Assembly (NCBI GenBank): GCA_964344305.1 | Contig: CAYFMT010000002.1 | Coordinates: 62,001-126,000 of the forward strand | Source of the DNA: JABMOV01 sp964344305 | Lineage (GTDB): Bacteria > Fidelibacterota > Marinisomatia > Marinisomatales > JABMOV01 | Length of the DNA: 64,000 nucleotides | Reading direction: 5' to 3' | Part shown: piece by piece, positions 17,268 to 26,763 of the stretch | Numbering within the stretch: position 1 is the stretch's first letter | How the letters are laid out: each line of letters begins with the position of its first letter | Notes under the pieces: model-generated | What the model was told of the DNA's origin: nothing | The model's input: the letters and a program-made list of their open reading frames with translations, nothing else | Database searches by the model: none | Program-made: the position numbers and the translations under genes

Positions 17268-17933
17268 ATGAAACCTTATCACAAATACCTGACAGAAATG
17301 TTGGGCACCTTTTTCATGGTCTTTGCAGGGACTGGAGCCATTGTCATCCATGACCTGTTTGGTGGTACCATCACCCATCTTGGTATTTCTGTGGTGTTTG
17401 GACTGGTTGTTCTAGTGGTCATCTATGCTTTCGGTGAAGTGAGTGGTGCCCATATCAATCCCGCTGTAACCTTTGCATTCTGGTTGTCAAAACAATTTCC
17501 AGGAAAGCAGGTAACTCCCTATGTCGTTGCTCAATTAGTCGGTGCCATACTGGCATCATTTCTTCTCCATACCATGTTTCCATCACATGACACTTATGGT
17601 GCCACTATACCTAAAATCAATCTGGGTGGTGCTTTCGGAATGGAAATGCTTTTATCTTTTTTCCTCATGACTGTTATCCTTTTTGTCTCGGAAGGTTCGA
17701 AAGAAACTGGATTGATGGCTGGGGTGGCCATAGGATCCACAGTTGGGCTGGAAGCCCTTTTTGCCGGACCCGTTACTGGTGCATCCATGAATCCAGCCCG
17801 GTCTTTTGGCCCAGCCCTCGTATCAGGTGATCTGAGTGTAATCTGGTTGTACATCGCTGCACCCATCCTCGGGATGTGTGTCTCCGTGGTAATCTTCAAT
17901 CTTCTGAAGTACTTGAAAATCAGAACAGTATAG
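17268..17933 (+). CDS. Aquaporin (MIP family)
   Basis: A 221-residue channel with six membrane segments and the two NPA half-helices: HINPAVTF (NPA at 64-66) and GASMNPARSFGPAL (NPA at 175-177). The position after the second NPA-R is Ser, not the Asp found in glycerol facilitators, and the RSFGPAL form is typical of water-specific AqpZ/plant-type aquaporins. Water transport is therefore the best guess. It is the first plus-strand gene of the accessory block. The next gene begins 17 bases downstream and may be cotranscribed. Confidence 0.92.
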   Translation: MKPYHKYLTEMLGTFFMVFAGTGAIVIHDLFGGTITHLGISVVFGLVVLVVIYAFGEVSGAHINPAVTFAFWLSKQFPGKQVTPYVVAQLVGAILASFLLHTMFPSHDTYGATIPKINLGGAFGMEMLLSFFLMTVILFVSEGSKETGLMAGVAIGSTVGLEALFAGPVTGASMNPARSFGPALVSGDLSVIWLYIAAPILGMCVSVVIFNLLKYLKIRTV

Positions 17934-17950
17934 AGATTTATTGAGGCTTG

Positions 17951-19360
17951 ATGCTTGATACAAGACGAGAAGGAAGACGACTCTGGGGGAAACTGCAGTT
18001 CTCTTCGCAAAAGGCGCTTGGTAAATTTACATTTTTCTTGATACTTGCTGTCTGTCTTACTTATCTGCCTCACTATTCTGGATTGAACCCTGCAGCCCAA
18101 CGTACTCTATTCATCCTCATTTTCGCTGCCGGATTATGGATATCTGAGGCCATTTCCGCTTTTGCTGTGGCTCTCCTGGTCATGGGACTTGAAATAGTAT
18201 TACTTGGACTTCCAGGTGGTGTCTTTGCTACTGAATCATCTGATTGGGAAATGTTCATACGCCCATGGAGTAGTCCACTCATCTGGCTATTCTTTGGAGG
18301 ATTCATCCTGGCTGAAGCGGCACAGAAAACACGACTGGACAGATGGCTCGCCAGGCATGTGCTGGGATGGTTTGGTTCTCGTCCTTCTATCGTGCTTCTG
18401 GGCATTATCGGGATCACATTCACCTTTTCCATGTTCATGTCCAATACCGCTACAACAGCCATGATGATGGCGGTAATGGCACCCATTTCTGCATCCCTGG
18501 GGAAAGACAACCCTTACAGGAAAGCCATCCTCCTGGCGGTGCCTTTTGCAGCCAATATCGGCGGGATGGGAACCATTATTGGAAGCCCGCCAAATGCCAT
18601 AGCTGCCGGTACCCTTGGAATGGATGTTATTACGTTTCTGGGCTGGATGAAAATTGGACTACCACCGGCCATCCTGCTCATGGGTGTTATGTGGGTTTAC
18701 CTTGTTCGTGTTTATCCTTCCAGAGAGGGTTCCATCAATCTTAATGCCCTTCAGGATACTCATTATAAAAGTGCTACGTTGCCGAATTGGAAGAAACTTC
18801 TGGTCATGGTGGTATTTATTGCCACCATACTCCTTTGGATGACAGGTCCATTGCATCGCATCCCTGCAGCTGTTGTGTCATTTCTCCCCATTACCGCTTT
18901 TGCTGTCATGCGGGTCATTGATGTTGAGGATATTCGACGATTGCAATGGGATGTACTCATACTTCTGGCTGGTGGGTTATCCCTGGGGGTTGCCGTAACA
19001 AAAACGGGACTTGCAACCTGGTTGGTTGGATCCCTATCCATGGAAGGTCATTCCATTTTTATCCTTGCACTGCTTTTCAGTTATACTGCTACTGTTTTGT
19101 CCAATTTTATGAGCAATACGGCAGCAGCAAATATTCTTATTCCCATGGGATTGGCTTCCGGTGGTGTGTTCGGTCCCCATGTGGTGATTCCCATAGCACT
19201 TGGAGCTTCGGCAGCCATGTGCCTGCCCATATCCACACCTCCCAACGCCATTGCATTCGTCTCCGGGAATATTGATACAAAAGATTTCATCAAGGGAGGG
19301 CTCATTGTTGGATTGCTCGCCCCCATTCTCGTGGTTGCCTGGGGTTTGTTTGTCCTTTAA
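17951..19360 (+). CDS. DASS/SLC13-type anion:sodium symporter
   Basis: A roughly 469-residue polytopic membrane protein with the twin SNT substrate/sodium-binding motifs of the divalent anion:Na+ symporters: FSMFMSNTATTAMMM in the first half and SNFMSNTAAANIL in the second. ANIGGMGTIIGSPPNAIA and LPISTPPNAIAF are the paired hairpin regions. Likely substrates are dicarboxylates or sulfate, and these cannot be told apart here. I prefer the ATG at 17951; a TTG directly before it (17948) adds one residue. It follows the aquaporin gene closely. Confidence 0.88.
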   Translation: MLDTRREGRRLWGKLQFSSQKALGKFTFFLILAVCLTYLPHYSGLNPAAQRTLFILIFAAGLWISEAISAFAVALLVMGLEIVLLGLPGGVFATESSDWEMFIRPWSSPLIWLFFGGFILAEAAQKTRLDRWLARHVLGWFGSRPSIVLLGIIGITFTFSMFMSNTATTAMMMAVMAPISASLGKDNPYRKAILLAVPFAANIGGMGTIIGSPPNAIAAGTLGMDVITFLGWMKIGLPPAILLMGVMWVYLVRVYPSREGSINLNALQDTHYKSATLPNWKKLLVMVVFIATILLWMTGPLHRIPAAVVSFLPITAFAVMRVIDVEDIRRLQWDVLILLAGGLSLGVAVTKTGLATWLVGSLSMEGHSIFILALLFSYTATVLSNFMSNTAAANILIPMGLASGGVFGPHVVIPIALGASAAMCLPISTPPNAIAFVSGNIDTKDFIKGGLIVGLLAPILVVAWGLFVL

Positions 19361-19391
19361 AACCATCATTGGATAATAAAAAATATTATTT

Positions 19392-19421
19392 TAATTGCGT
19401 ACTATATTACGTACGTTATTA
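19392..19421. promoter_or_regulatory. Inverted repeat, probable toxin-antitoxin operator
   Basis: Two 11-base arms (TAATTGCGTAC and GTACGTTATTA, 9 of 11 pairs matching) flank an 8-base centre, TATATTAC, which also contains a -10-like TATATT. The right part includes the perfect palindrome ACGTACGT. It ends 18 bases before the antitoxin ATG. YefM-family antitoxins repress their own promoter at palindromes with a GTAC core, so this is a good candidate operator. Confidence 0.55.
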
Positions 19422-19439
19422 GTGAAAAACTGAGGTAAT

Positions 19440-19682
19440 ATGAAAACAATTAATGTGACAAACGCAAGAGCAAATCTTTACAAATTATTAGAAGAAGCAT
19501 CCAAGTCTCATGAACCCGTTCAAATCACGGGCAAAAAGAATAATGCTATACTGGTATCCCAAGAAGATTGGGAATCGATACAGGAGACACTTTTTTTAAC
19601 ATCAATTCCAGGTATGCGCGAATCAATAATTGAAGGAATGGATACTCCTGTTGATGGATGCGTAGAGGAAATTGAATTGTGA
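19440..19682 (+). CDS. Antitoxin, Phd/YefM family
   Basis: An 80-residue protein with the Phd/YefM N-terminal DNA-binding fold (MKTINVTNARANLYKLLEEA) and the conserved VQITGKKNNAILVSQEDW strand-helix. It is followed by an acidic C-terminal arm that would wrap the toxin. It neutralises the YoeB-like toxin encoded next, whose start lies within its stop region, and probably represses the operon through the inverted repeat upstream. Base composition is more AT-rich than the core genes. Confidence 0.9.
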   Translation: MKTINVTNARANLYKLLEEASKSHEPVQITGKKNNAILVSQEDWESIQETLFLTSIPGMRESIIEGMDTPVDGCVEEIEL

Positions 19683-19942
19683 GTTGGAAAATTGTCTTTA
19701 CAAAACAATGTCAGAAAGATGCAAAAAAAATAAAACAAGCAGGATTAAGTAATAAAGTTAAAGATTTGCTTGAGATACTTAAGAGCGATCTATATCAAAA
19801 TCCACCGAGATATGAGAAACTGATTGGTGATTTATCTGGAGCATTTTCCAGGAGAATTAATATCAAACACAGGTTGGTTTATCACGTTTTAGAAAATATA
19901 CAAACTGTAAAAATTCTGCGTATGTGGTCACATTATGAATGA
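19679..19942 (+). CDS. Toxin, YoeB/Txe family mRNA interferase
   Basis: An 87-residue RelE-fold ribosome-dependent endoribonuclease. It opens with WKIVFTKQCQKDAKKI and has the YoeB-type core (NPPRYEKLIGDLSGAFSRRI) and C-terminal WSHYE, which carries the catalytic His-Tyr pair. The likely start is the GTG inside the antitoxin's TTGTGA end, giving a four-base overlap. No disruption is seen, so the pair may be functional. Confidence 0.9.
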   Translation: MSWKIVFTKQCQKDAKKIKQAGLSNKVKDLLEILKSDLYQNPPRYEKLIGDLSGAFSRRINIKHRLVYHVLENIQTVKILRMWSHYE

Positions 19943-20000
19943 AATCAGCTATCAACTATTATGAACATGGTAATCACATGATAGTTGGTATTGAATATAT

Positions 20001-20525
20001 ATGATCTCTGTTGAATACTATCTTACCCCTTTCGGTGAGCTCATTCTGGGTTCATTTGATGATAAATTATGTCTTTGTGACTGGAAATACCGGAAAATGC
20101 GGATACAAATCGATGATCGAATTAAGTCCGAATTAAATGCGGACTATGCATACAAAACATCCCCGGTTATTGAAGAAACCATTCGTCAACTCCAGGAATA
20201 TTTTTCCGGTGAGCGAACTATATTTCAATTGCAGCTGAAGATGATTGGAACACCATTTCAACAATCCGTCTGGGATACGTTGTGCCAGATCCCATATGGC
20301 ACGACTACAACTTATCTGGATTTATCCAGGAAGCTTGGTAAGGAGAAAGCTATTCGGGCCGTGGCAGCAGCCAATGGAGCCAACGCCCTGTCCATTATCG
20401 TGCCCTGTCATCGGGTCGTGGGAAGATCCGGTGAACTTGTTGGGTATGCCGGTGGATTAGACACTAAAATGAAACTTCTCAAGCTGGAAAACGCCCCTAT
20501 CAATGATCAACTGGATTTGTTTTGA
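20001..20525 (+). CDS. ogt: Methylated-DNA--protein-cysteine S-methyltransferase
   Basis: Suicide repair enzyme that moves alkyl groups from O6-alkylguanine to its own cysteine. The 174 residues contain the active-site segment IVPCHRVVGRSG and the helix-turn-helix core (GTPFQQSVWDTLCQIPYGTTTTY) with its RAVAAANGANAL recognition part. It has a stand-alone Ogt/MGMT architecture with no Ada N-domain. It sits alone between the toxin-antitoxin pair and a small lipoprotein gene. Confidence 0.94.
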   Translation: MISVEYYLTPFGELILGSFDDKLCLCDWKYRKMRIQIDDRIKSELNADYAYKTSPVIEETIRQLQEYFSGERTIFQLQLKMIGTPFQQSVWDTLCQIPYGTTTTYLDLSRKLGKEKAIRAVAAANGANALSIIVPCHRVVGRSGELVGYAGGLDTKMKLLKLENAPINDQLDLF

Positions 20526-20587
20526 ACTTTCACCTGATCTCCCTACCTTACCGTCAATAAAATCACCGTTTCAAGCTGGAGTAAATT

Positions 20588-21052
20588 ATGAACCGATGGA
20601 TGAAGGGTTCTGGAATTCTCGTTATCATACTCATGCTGGTATCATGCAAAGATTGGGAAATACCAGATGCTTATTGCGGATCTTGGGAAACAGATAAAAC
20701 CAATATTACTGTGAGAACCAGTCCCAAGTGGATGGAGTTCGAGTTTCACAAAGGGACAGGAATTGTATCCCTTGACATAAAGAAAGACAAGACCGTATCC
20801 GGATCTATTGGACTGGCAACATTTGAAAATGGGATTGTGAAAAAGAACAAGGGTAATCCAAAGATTACCGGAATTGCCTGCATCATTCAGTGCGGATCAA
20901 TTGGAAAAATTTTCCCGGAAGATCCACTGGAAAGCAAGGAAGTGGAAATCTGGGTCTACCCCGCCACGGATGATGGCATTGGCGGAGAATTGCGTTATAC
21001 TGAGGGACTGGCTGTTTTTCCTATGGCTGAATTGAAGTTTTTTCATCCTTAG
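20588..21052 (+). CDS. Small lipoprotein of unknown function
   Basis: A 154-residue product with a lipoprotein signal (hydrophobic residues 8-18, lipobox LVSC with Cys20). A good GGAG ribosome site stands six bases before the ATG. The mature part is about 134 residues, rich in Gly, Lys and beta-prone stretches (VSLDIKKDKTVSGSIG), with three further cysteines. I do not recognise a family. It probably sits in the periplasm or outer membrane. It is the last gene with host-like composition before the AT-rich cassette. Confidence 0.7.
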   Translation: MNRWMKGSGILVIILMLVSCKDWEIPDAYCGSWETDKTNITVRTSPKWMEFEFHKGTGIVSLDIKKDKTVSGSIGLATFENGIVKKNKGNPKITGIACIIQCGSIGKIFPEDPLESKEVEIWVYPATDDGIGGELRYTEGLAVFPMAELKFFHP

Positions 21053-21154
21053 GGACATATGGATTAGGAGGTTTGGTGACTATTTTCACCGATTGTTATG
21101 ACTAATATAGATTGTAAATATCAACTGTAATTTCATCTAATATGCCATGAGAAA

Positions 21155-21182
21155 TTGTATTTGATTAATGCATTTATATAAG
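21155..21182 (+). promoter_or_regulatory. Possible sigma-70-type promoter for the radC-mod-res cassette
   Basis: TTGTAT (21155-21160) and TATAAG (21177-21182) are separated by 16 bases, about 70 bases before the radC ATG. This is the best-looking pair in the 185-base gap (21053-21237), but AT-rich DNA gives many chance matches. Confidence 0.3.
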
Positions 21183-21207
21183 ATAAAAAATTCAATGGGT
21201 TGTATAA

Positions 21208-21239
21208 AAAAGCACTCACCTACTCAAATGAGTACTTTT
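21208..21239 (+). repeat. Hairpin in the radC 5' leader
   Basis: Arms AAAAGCACTCA and TGAGTACTTTT pair at 10 of 11 positions around a 10-base loop. A shorter perfect repeat (TACTCA-AA-TGAGTA, 21221-21234) competes with it. It stands 10 bases before the radC ATG at 21250 and could hide the ribosome site, act as an operator, or be a weak terminator with only a short T run. Confidence 0.4.
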
Positions 21240-21249
21240 GGAAATTTAT

Positions 21250-21915
21250 ATGAAGAAAATTGCAGAAATACCAATTAACGATAAACCAAGAGAAAAACTT
21301 GCTTCTAAAGGCGTCCAGGCATTGACAAGCAAAGAATTGCTAATGGTAATTCTTGGAAAAGGAATCAAAGGAAGGGATGTTACAGTATTAGCGAATGACA
21401 TACTAAGACTCATTGAGAAAGAAAGAGAAAACCTAACAATAGAAAAATTGAAGGCTTTACAAGGAGTTGGAAAAGCCAGAGCAGGATAAATACTTGCTTC
21501 ATTTGAATTAGCGAAACGCTACTTAATAAAACCAGAACAAAAAATAAACAATACCGAAGATGTTTTATCTCTTGTTTCCGACATTCGAAATAAAAAACAA
21601 GAACATTTTATTACAATTACATTGACAGGCGCATCCAGTGTTATTGAGAAACGGACAGTTTTTAAAGGGACAATAAATTATAGTGTTGTACACCCAAGAG
21701 AAATATTTTCAGATGCCCTAACAGACAGAGCAGCAGGAATTATTTTCGTTCACAACCACCCTGAAAATGATGTTGAACCATCTGAAACTGACATCAAAAT
21801 TACTAAGCAACTTTGTGAAGCAGCAAATCTTTTAGGCATTCAAGTAATCGACCATATTATTGTGACTAAAAACGAACATTTTAGTTTTCAAAGTGAAGGA
21901 CTTTTAGAAATATGA
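21250..21915 (+). pseudogene. radC: RadC/JAB-domain protein, interrupted by an in-frame TAA
   Basis: Reading through one stop gives a full-length RadC of about 221 residues. The N-terminal helix-hairpin-helix region (ALTSKELLMVILGKGIKG and LQGVGKARA) lies before the stop at 21487-21489. The JAMM metal site (FVHNHPENDVEPSETD) and the rest lie after it. RadC normally has Gln here (ARAGQILA), so one C-to-T change of CAA to TAA explains the break and the frame is otherwise intact. RadC-like proteins are common in mobile islands and their biochemical role is unclear. The stop overlaps the mod start as ATGA, tying it to the type III cassette. The downstream part could in principle be translated alone from an internal start. 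Confidence 0.88.
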
Positions 21916-23846
21916 ATATGAAATTATCGAAATACGAAATACAAGATTTAATCGAAAGATTACAGAAGGGAGAAAACATTCCCGAAGACTATAAAAACAA
22001 ACTGTTTCCGGCAAAGCAGAAGGAATATGAGTTGGTTTATGGTGGCAAAATGAGAAAGGAAGATGTTTTAGCCAATGAAGATGGTGTTTTCCCTGTCCCT
22101 TTACAAGTTGAAAAAATATTTAATGGTAAACGTGAAACTTGGGAAGATGGATGGAGAAACATAATTGCTTTCGGTGATAATCTTCAATTTCTAAAAACAA
22201 TCTATGAAAACAAAGACCCTTTAATAAAGGATAAGATAAAGGGAAAAATCAAATTGATTTATATCGACCCACCTTTTGCAACGGATAAAGATTTTGATAC
22301 AAGTATAAATGCAAAAGCATATTCCGATAAGGCAAAAGGTTCTGAATTCATCGAATTCTTGAGGAGAAGATTAATTGTTGCTAAAGAATTATTAGCACAA
22401 GATGGTGTTATTATGGTTCACCTTGATTGGAAGAAAGTTCATTACATGAAACAAATAATGGACGAAATATTTGGAGAAAATAACTTTCGAAATGAAATAA
22501 TTTGGCATTATCGAACTGGAAATATTTCAAAGAAACAATTTCAAAGAAAACATGATTCTATTTTATTTTATTCAAATTCAGAATCATATTATTTCAAAGT
22601 CCTTGAGTTTAAAGAATATTATGTCCAAGTCTATGGTCCTGAGAAAAAGATTGCTTTTAAGAGTGCTAAAGACTTTGAAGATAAATATGGCAGATATAGA
22701 ATGAGTGATGTTGATGATGTTTGGAATCTATCTGCAGTTTTCACTCTTGGGAGCGAACATTTGCCCTATCCTACACAAAAACCTGAAGTACTTCTTGAAC
22801 GAGTAATTGAATCAACAACTAAGGAAGGTGATTTGATTTTAGATTTTTTTAGTGGTTCAGGAACTACTTTAGCTGTTGCTGAGAAATTAAAAAGAAAATG
22901 GATTTCTTGCGATATAGGGAAGTTATCATTTTATACAATACAAAAACGAATTTTAAATATTGAATCCAGTAAATCAATTGAGAATCCAAAAAAGAAATAT
23001 AATAAACAAGCAAAAAGCTTTATCACTTTGAATACTGGTCAATATGACCTTGAAAAAGTGTTTAATCTAAAAAGCGAAGAATACTCACGGTTTGTTCTCA
23101 ACCTTTTTGAAATTGAACCAATTAAGAAAACGATTAGCGGCATTAAAATAGATGGAGAGCGTAAAGATGGAAATTATGCTTTAATATGGCAATATTGGAA
23201 ATTTGAAGATGCTTCTGTTGATGAAGAATATTTGCATAATCTTCATTCAAATATTGGAAAGAAAATTGGAGATAGAATCTATATTGTGGCTCCGGCGAGT
23301 TACGTTGGCTTCATAAGTGACTACTATGAGATTGAAAATGTTCGATATTATTTTCTCAAAGTGCCTTATCACATTATAAAAGAACTTCATAAGGTTCAGT
23401 TTAAAAAATTCAGACAACCACAAAGCAAGAAAAACATTAACGATTTAGAAGATGCAATAGGCTTTCACTTTATGAAGCAACCAGAAGTAGAAACCAAAGT
23501 TATTTCTTCTTCTAAAGATGTAAAGATTAGCATTAAGAAATTTCATTCAGACTTTAGTGAAGATGATAAAGGAAAAGAGTTAGAAAATCTTGAAAGTTTG
23601 GCAATGGTCTTAATCGATAAAAATTTTGATGGTCAAGCCTTTGATATGGACGATTCTTATTTTGCAGAAGATTTATTGCCAAAGAAAAAAGGTAAAAATG
23701 AAGACGAAGACATTGGAGAAGAATTAAAGAAAACTAAAGAAATTAATCTACCTGCAATTCCGAAAAAAGAATGTGGAAAGAGTATAATGATAATCTATGT
23801 TGATGTTTTTGGAAATGAATTTAAAGAAAAGTTTGAGATAGAATAA
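21912..23846 (+). CDS. mod: Type III restriction-modification methyltransferase subunit Mod
   Basis: A 644-residue DNA adenine methyltransferase of the beta class: the catalytic motif IDPPF (DPPF at 119-122) comes before the SAM motif LDFFSGSGTT (about residue 313), with a target-recognition region between and after them. Mod alone can methylate and guides the Res nuclease. The gene is complete and AT-rich (A/T third positions dominate), unlike the core genes. It overlaps the radC stop by four bases and is followed after one base by res. Since radC and res are both broken, Mod may survive as an orphan methylase. Confidence 0.92.
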   Translation: MNMKLSKYEIQDLIERLQKGENIPEDYKNKLFPAKQKEYELVYGGKMRKEDVLANEDGVFPVPLQVEKIFNGKRETWEDGWRNIIAFGDNLQFLKTIYENKDPLIKDKIKGKIKLIYIDPPFATDKDFDTSINAKAYSDKAKGSEFIEFLRRRLIVAKELLAQDGVIMVHLDWKKVHYMKQIMDEIFGENNFRNEIIWHYRTGNISKKQFQRKHDSILFYSNSESYYFKVLEFKEYYVQVYGPEKKIAFKSAKDFEDKYGRYRMSDVDDVWNLSAVFTLGSEHLPYPTQKPEVLLERVIESTTKEGDLILDFFSGSGTTLAVAEKLKRKWISCDIGKLSFYTIQKRILNIESSKSIENPKKKYNKQAKSFITLNTGQYDLEKVFNLKSEEYSRFVLNLFEIEPIKKTISGIKIDGERKDGNYALIWQYWKFEDASVDEEYLHNLHSNIGKKIGDRIYIVAPASYVGFISDYYEIENVRYYFLKVPYHIIKELHKVQFKKFRQPQSKKNINDLEDAIGFHFMKQPEVETKVISSSKDVKISIKKFHSDFSEDDKGKELENLESLAMVLIDKNFDGQAFDMDDSYFAEDLLPKKKGKNEDEDIGEELKKTKEINLPAIPKKECGKSIMIIYVDVFGNEFKEKFEIE

Positions 23847-23847
23847 T

Positions 23848-26432
23848 ATGGAAGAAATTAAACGCTATAAAACATCAGACCTTGTTTTAAAAGTTGATAA
23901 GAACTATGACCCAACTCAATTTTTACTACAAGACTGGGATAGATATATTGACATTTTAGTTAATGGCAGACAATATCAAAAAGAAGCAATAATTAATACT
24001 GTAGTATTTTTAGCATCTGGTTTATACAAAAACACAACCGAATTAGTAGAAAAAAACTGGAATGATAATTCAAATGTTGAGTTAAAAAATAGGTATTCCG
24101 ATTTAACAGACTATCTGCATCATTTGCAAATCCCCTCAAAACTTTCTGCATCAATAGACCTTGCAACTGGGACTGGGAAGAGTTATGTGATTTATGGTAT
24201 TGCTCAAATTATGCTTGGATTAGGCTTAGTTGATAGAGTTTTGGTTTTTGCCCATCACTGACAATTGAAGATGGTTTAACAGAGAAGTTTATTGATTTAA
24301 GTTCGGACAGCAAATTATTAAAAGCTATTCCAGAAAGTGCTAAATGGAAAAACCCATCAATAAAGTCTGCCGATGTAACAATTAAAGAAGGTGATATTTG
24401 CATTGAAAACATTCACGCAGCATATGAAACAACAGGTTCATCAATTCGAGATAGCTTTAAAGGGAATGGTGAAAAAACTTTGGTGTTAAACGATGAAGCA
24501 CATCATATTTACAATAAAGTTGAAGGACGTAGCAAAGAAAACCAGAATTTAAAGAAATGGAAGGAGTTTTTACTCAATCCTGAATTCAATTTTAAATATA
24601 TCGCTGGTTTTACAGGAACTGCATACGTTGAAGATGAATATTTTAATGATGTGATTTATCGCTATTCTTTACGTCAGGCTGTTGATAATCAAATGGTCAA
24701 AATGGTTGACTACATTAGTAAAGATGATGACCTTGACAAGGACATTAAATTTCAAAAAATTTATGACAATCACGAACACAACAAACAGAATTATCGCAAA
24801 ATTAAACCGCTTACAATTCTTATCACTAAAGACATCAAAAATGCAAAAAGACTACTCGTAGAAGTTTATGAATTTTTAATGAAACAAGAGAGTTTAAGTG
24901 AAGCTAAAGCACAAGAAAAAACACTGATTGTAACTTCGCACAACGACCATAAAGCAAATGTTCAGAAATTAAAAGAAGTTGATGATAAAAATAATCCGAT
25001 AGAATGGATTGTGTCAGTGTCAATGCTAACAGAAGGATGGGATGTTAAAAATGTATTCCAAATTGTTCCATGGGAAGACAGAGCCTTTAATTCAAAACTA
25101 TTAATTGCTCAGGTTTTAGGACGTGGGTTACGAATACCGCTCGAATATCAAAGTCCACAACCCAAAGTAAGAATTTTTAATCACGATGCCTGGAGTAGAA
25201 ATATCAAAGGGCTTGTGGATGAAATCCTTGAAATTGAAAAAAGATTAATTTCCATTCCATTAGAAAAAGGAGATAGAACGAAACATCATTTCAAAGTCCA
25301 TCACATTGATTATACTAAAAAAGCTACAACCAAAGAAGCAACCAAAGACCATACTGAGTTTGATTACACAAAAGGATTTATAGAGCTTCAATCGCAAGTT
25401 GAAGAAAGTGAAAAGGAAAGTGAATACACAGATTTCACAGGTGCAATTAGTTCGAAAAAAACATTAATCCATTACAACACCTATACAATTGATGAAGTTG
25501 CGAATAAAATAGTAAATGAACTCAAAGTCAGAAATTGGGAAGGTAAAATTTTAAAACTTCCTACTGGCGATTATTCGAAAGATAAACTCCCACCGAAAGA
25601 AGAAATAATTAAGATTATCCGAACCTCAATGGATAAAGTTGGCATTAAGGGCGACAGATTGGTTGAAAAAAACCGGAATAAAATATTAAGCAGTTTTAAT
25701 ACGCTTCTACGAAAAGCTGGGAAAACGGTAGTTTATCAAAAAGAAGCACAGAAACCATACACAATTTACACAAAAAATATGAACCGAGAGAGTATGGCTC
25801 TTGGAAATTTAAGACATAATGCAACCGTATATTATTCTTCCGATTATAGAACTGAAATTGACGAGAAAAATTTGGAACTATTAAATATTGTAATCGAAGA
25901 TGAAAGTTTACCGAGAAGGGCTTCAAAGGAAATAAATAAATTCCTTTTCAAGACACCTTTGGACTTAACTTTTTCAAAAGCCACTCCTGAACGCAATTTT
26001 ATCAAAGAACTTTGTGAGAATAATAATGCAGAGAAAATTGAAAGTCGGCTAAAGTCAAGAGATATGAATTTTTATTCAATAGAATATTCCATTACTTCTG
26101 TTGGTGGAAAGCACTCAAAAATCCAATCATTCAATCCTGACTTTTTTATCAAGCTAAAAAATGGTAAAACAGCACATTTTATAGTTGTTGAAATTAAATC
26201 TGACGGAGATGTAACCGAAGAAAACAAAGCAAAACTAAAATATGGAGTGCAACACTTTAAGGACTTAAATAAAGAATTAAAAAAACAGAAAATTGACGAA
26301 AAATATCATTTCCACTTTTTAAGTCCTTATTCATATGACGTGTTTTTCGACCACTTGAGAAATGGAAAATTAATTAAATATGAATTTAAGAGTGATTTAG
26401 AAGACAAATTATTAGCAAAGAACGATGAATAA
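23848..26432 (+). pseudogene. res: Type III restriction subunit Res, frameshifted
   Basis: Restoring one base gives an ATP-dependent restriction subunit of about 861 residues. The first part (23848-24261) holds Walker A ATGTGKSY (GTGKS at 108-112) and stops just after DRVLVF. The other frame continues as CPSLTIEDGL and then has the DEAH box (LNDEAHHIYN), the helicase motif VI region (QVLGRGLRIP) and a C-terminal PD-(D/E)xK nuclease (NPDFFI and VVEIKSDGD). The break lies at a T run, 24245-24249: five Ts where six would keep the frame. This may be a real inactivating deletion, a phase-variable tract or a sequencing error. The DEAH-containing half could start at the TTG near 24480 but would lack Walker A. 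Confidence 0.9.
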
Positions 26433-26763
26433 TACCAACCCTAAAGCCTTACCCTTTTGCAATTCTTACAAGCCAACGTAATAAACCGTGACCTGTTAAT
26501 GAGTATGGTTGCTAAAAACACCATTACACTGACAACTATATAAATAAAAGCCAAAATAGAATGAGACTAGATAAATAAGAATGCGGATCAACACCTTACT
26601 CGCAGTCAAAAATGCAGGTGGATTGCGTTATGTAAGAATGGAGTAGATTTGTTTAACATCGAAGTGTGCAGATATATTTTATTAAACAGATTAAAGATAG
26701 GCACCATTGGTCTTCGTGTTAAGAAGCATTGTAGTAACGATTATTTTACTTATTCCCATTATA
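26433..26763. other. AT-rich non-coding gap between res and fic
   Basis: About 330 bases with no ORF, tRNA-like fold or clear terminator that I can recognise. The composition matches the cassette on its left. It may be the decayed edge of the transferred segment; I found no direct repeats shared with the other edge (21053-21237). Confidence 0.5.

Noticed and set aside
17594..18100. A 168-residue minus-strand ORF across the aquaporin and DASS genes
   Set aside because: Antisense to two well-supported membrane protein genes; no family features.
24242..24262. Programmed -1 frameshifting as the cause of the res split
   Set aside because: The TTT codon could slip alone, but the preceding GTT does not fit a standard slippery heptamer and no downstream stem is obvious. 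A simple one-base loss is more likely.
24257..24262. Selenocysteine recoding of the TGA in res, suggested by the nearby selAB genes
   Set aside because: The frame after the TGA closes within a few codons; the homologous sequence continues in another frame, so this is a frameshift and not recoding.
26433..26763. Possible tRNA or small RNA gene in the res-fic gap
   Set aside because: No T-loop-like or CCA-end pattern and no strong terminator could be recognised by eye.
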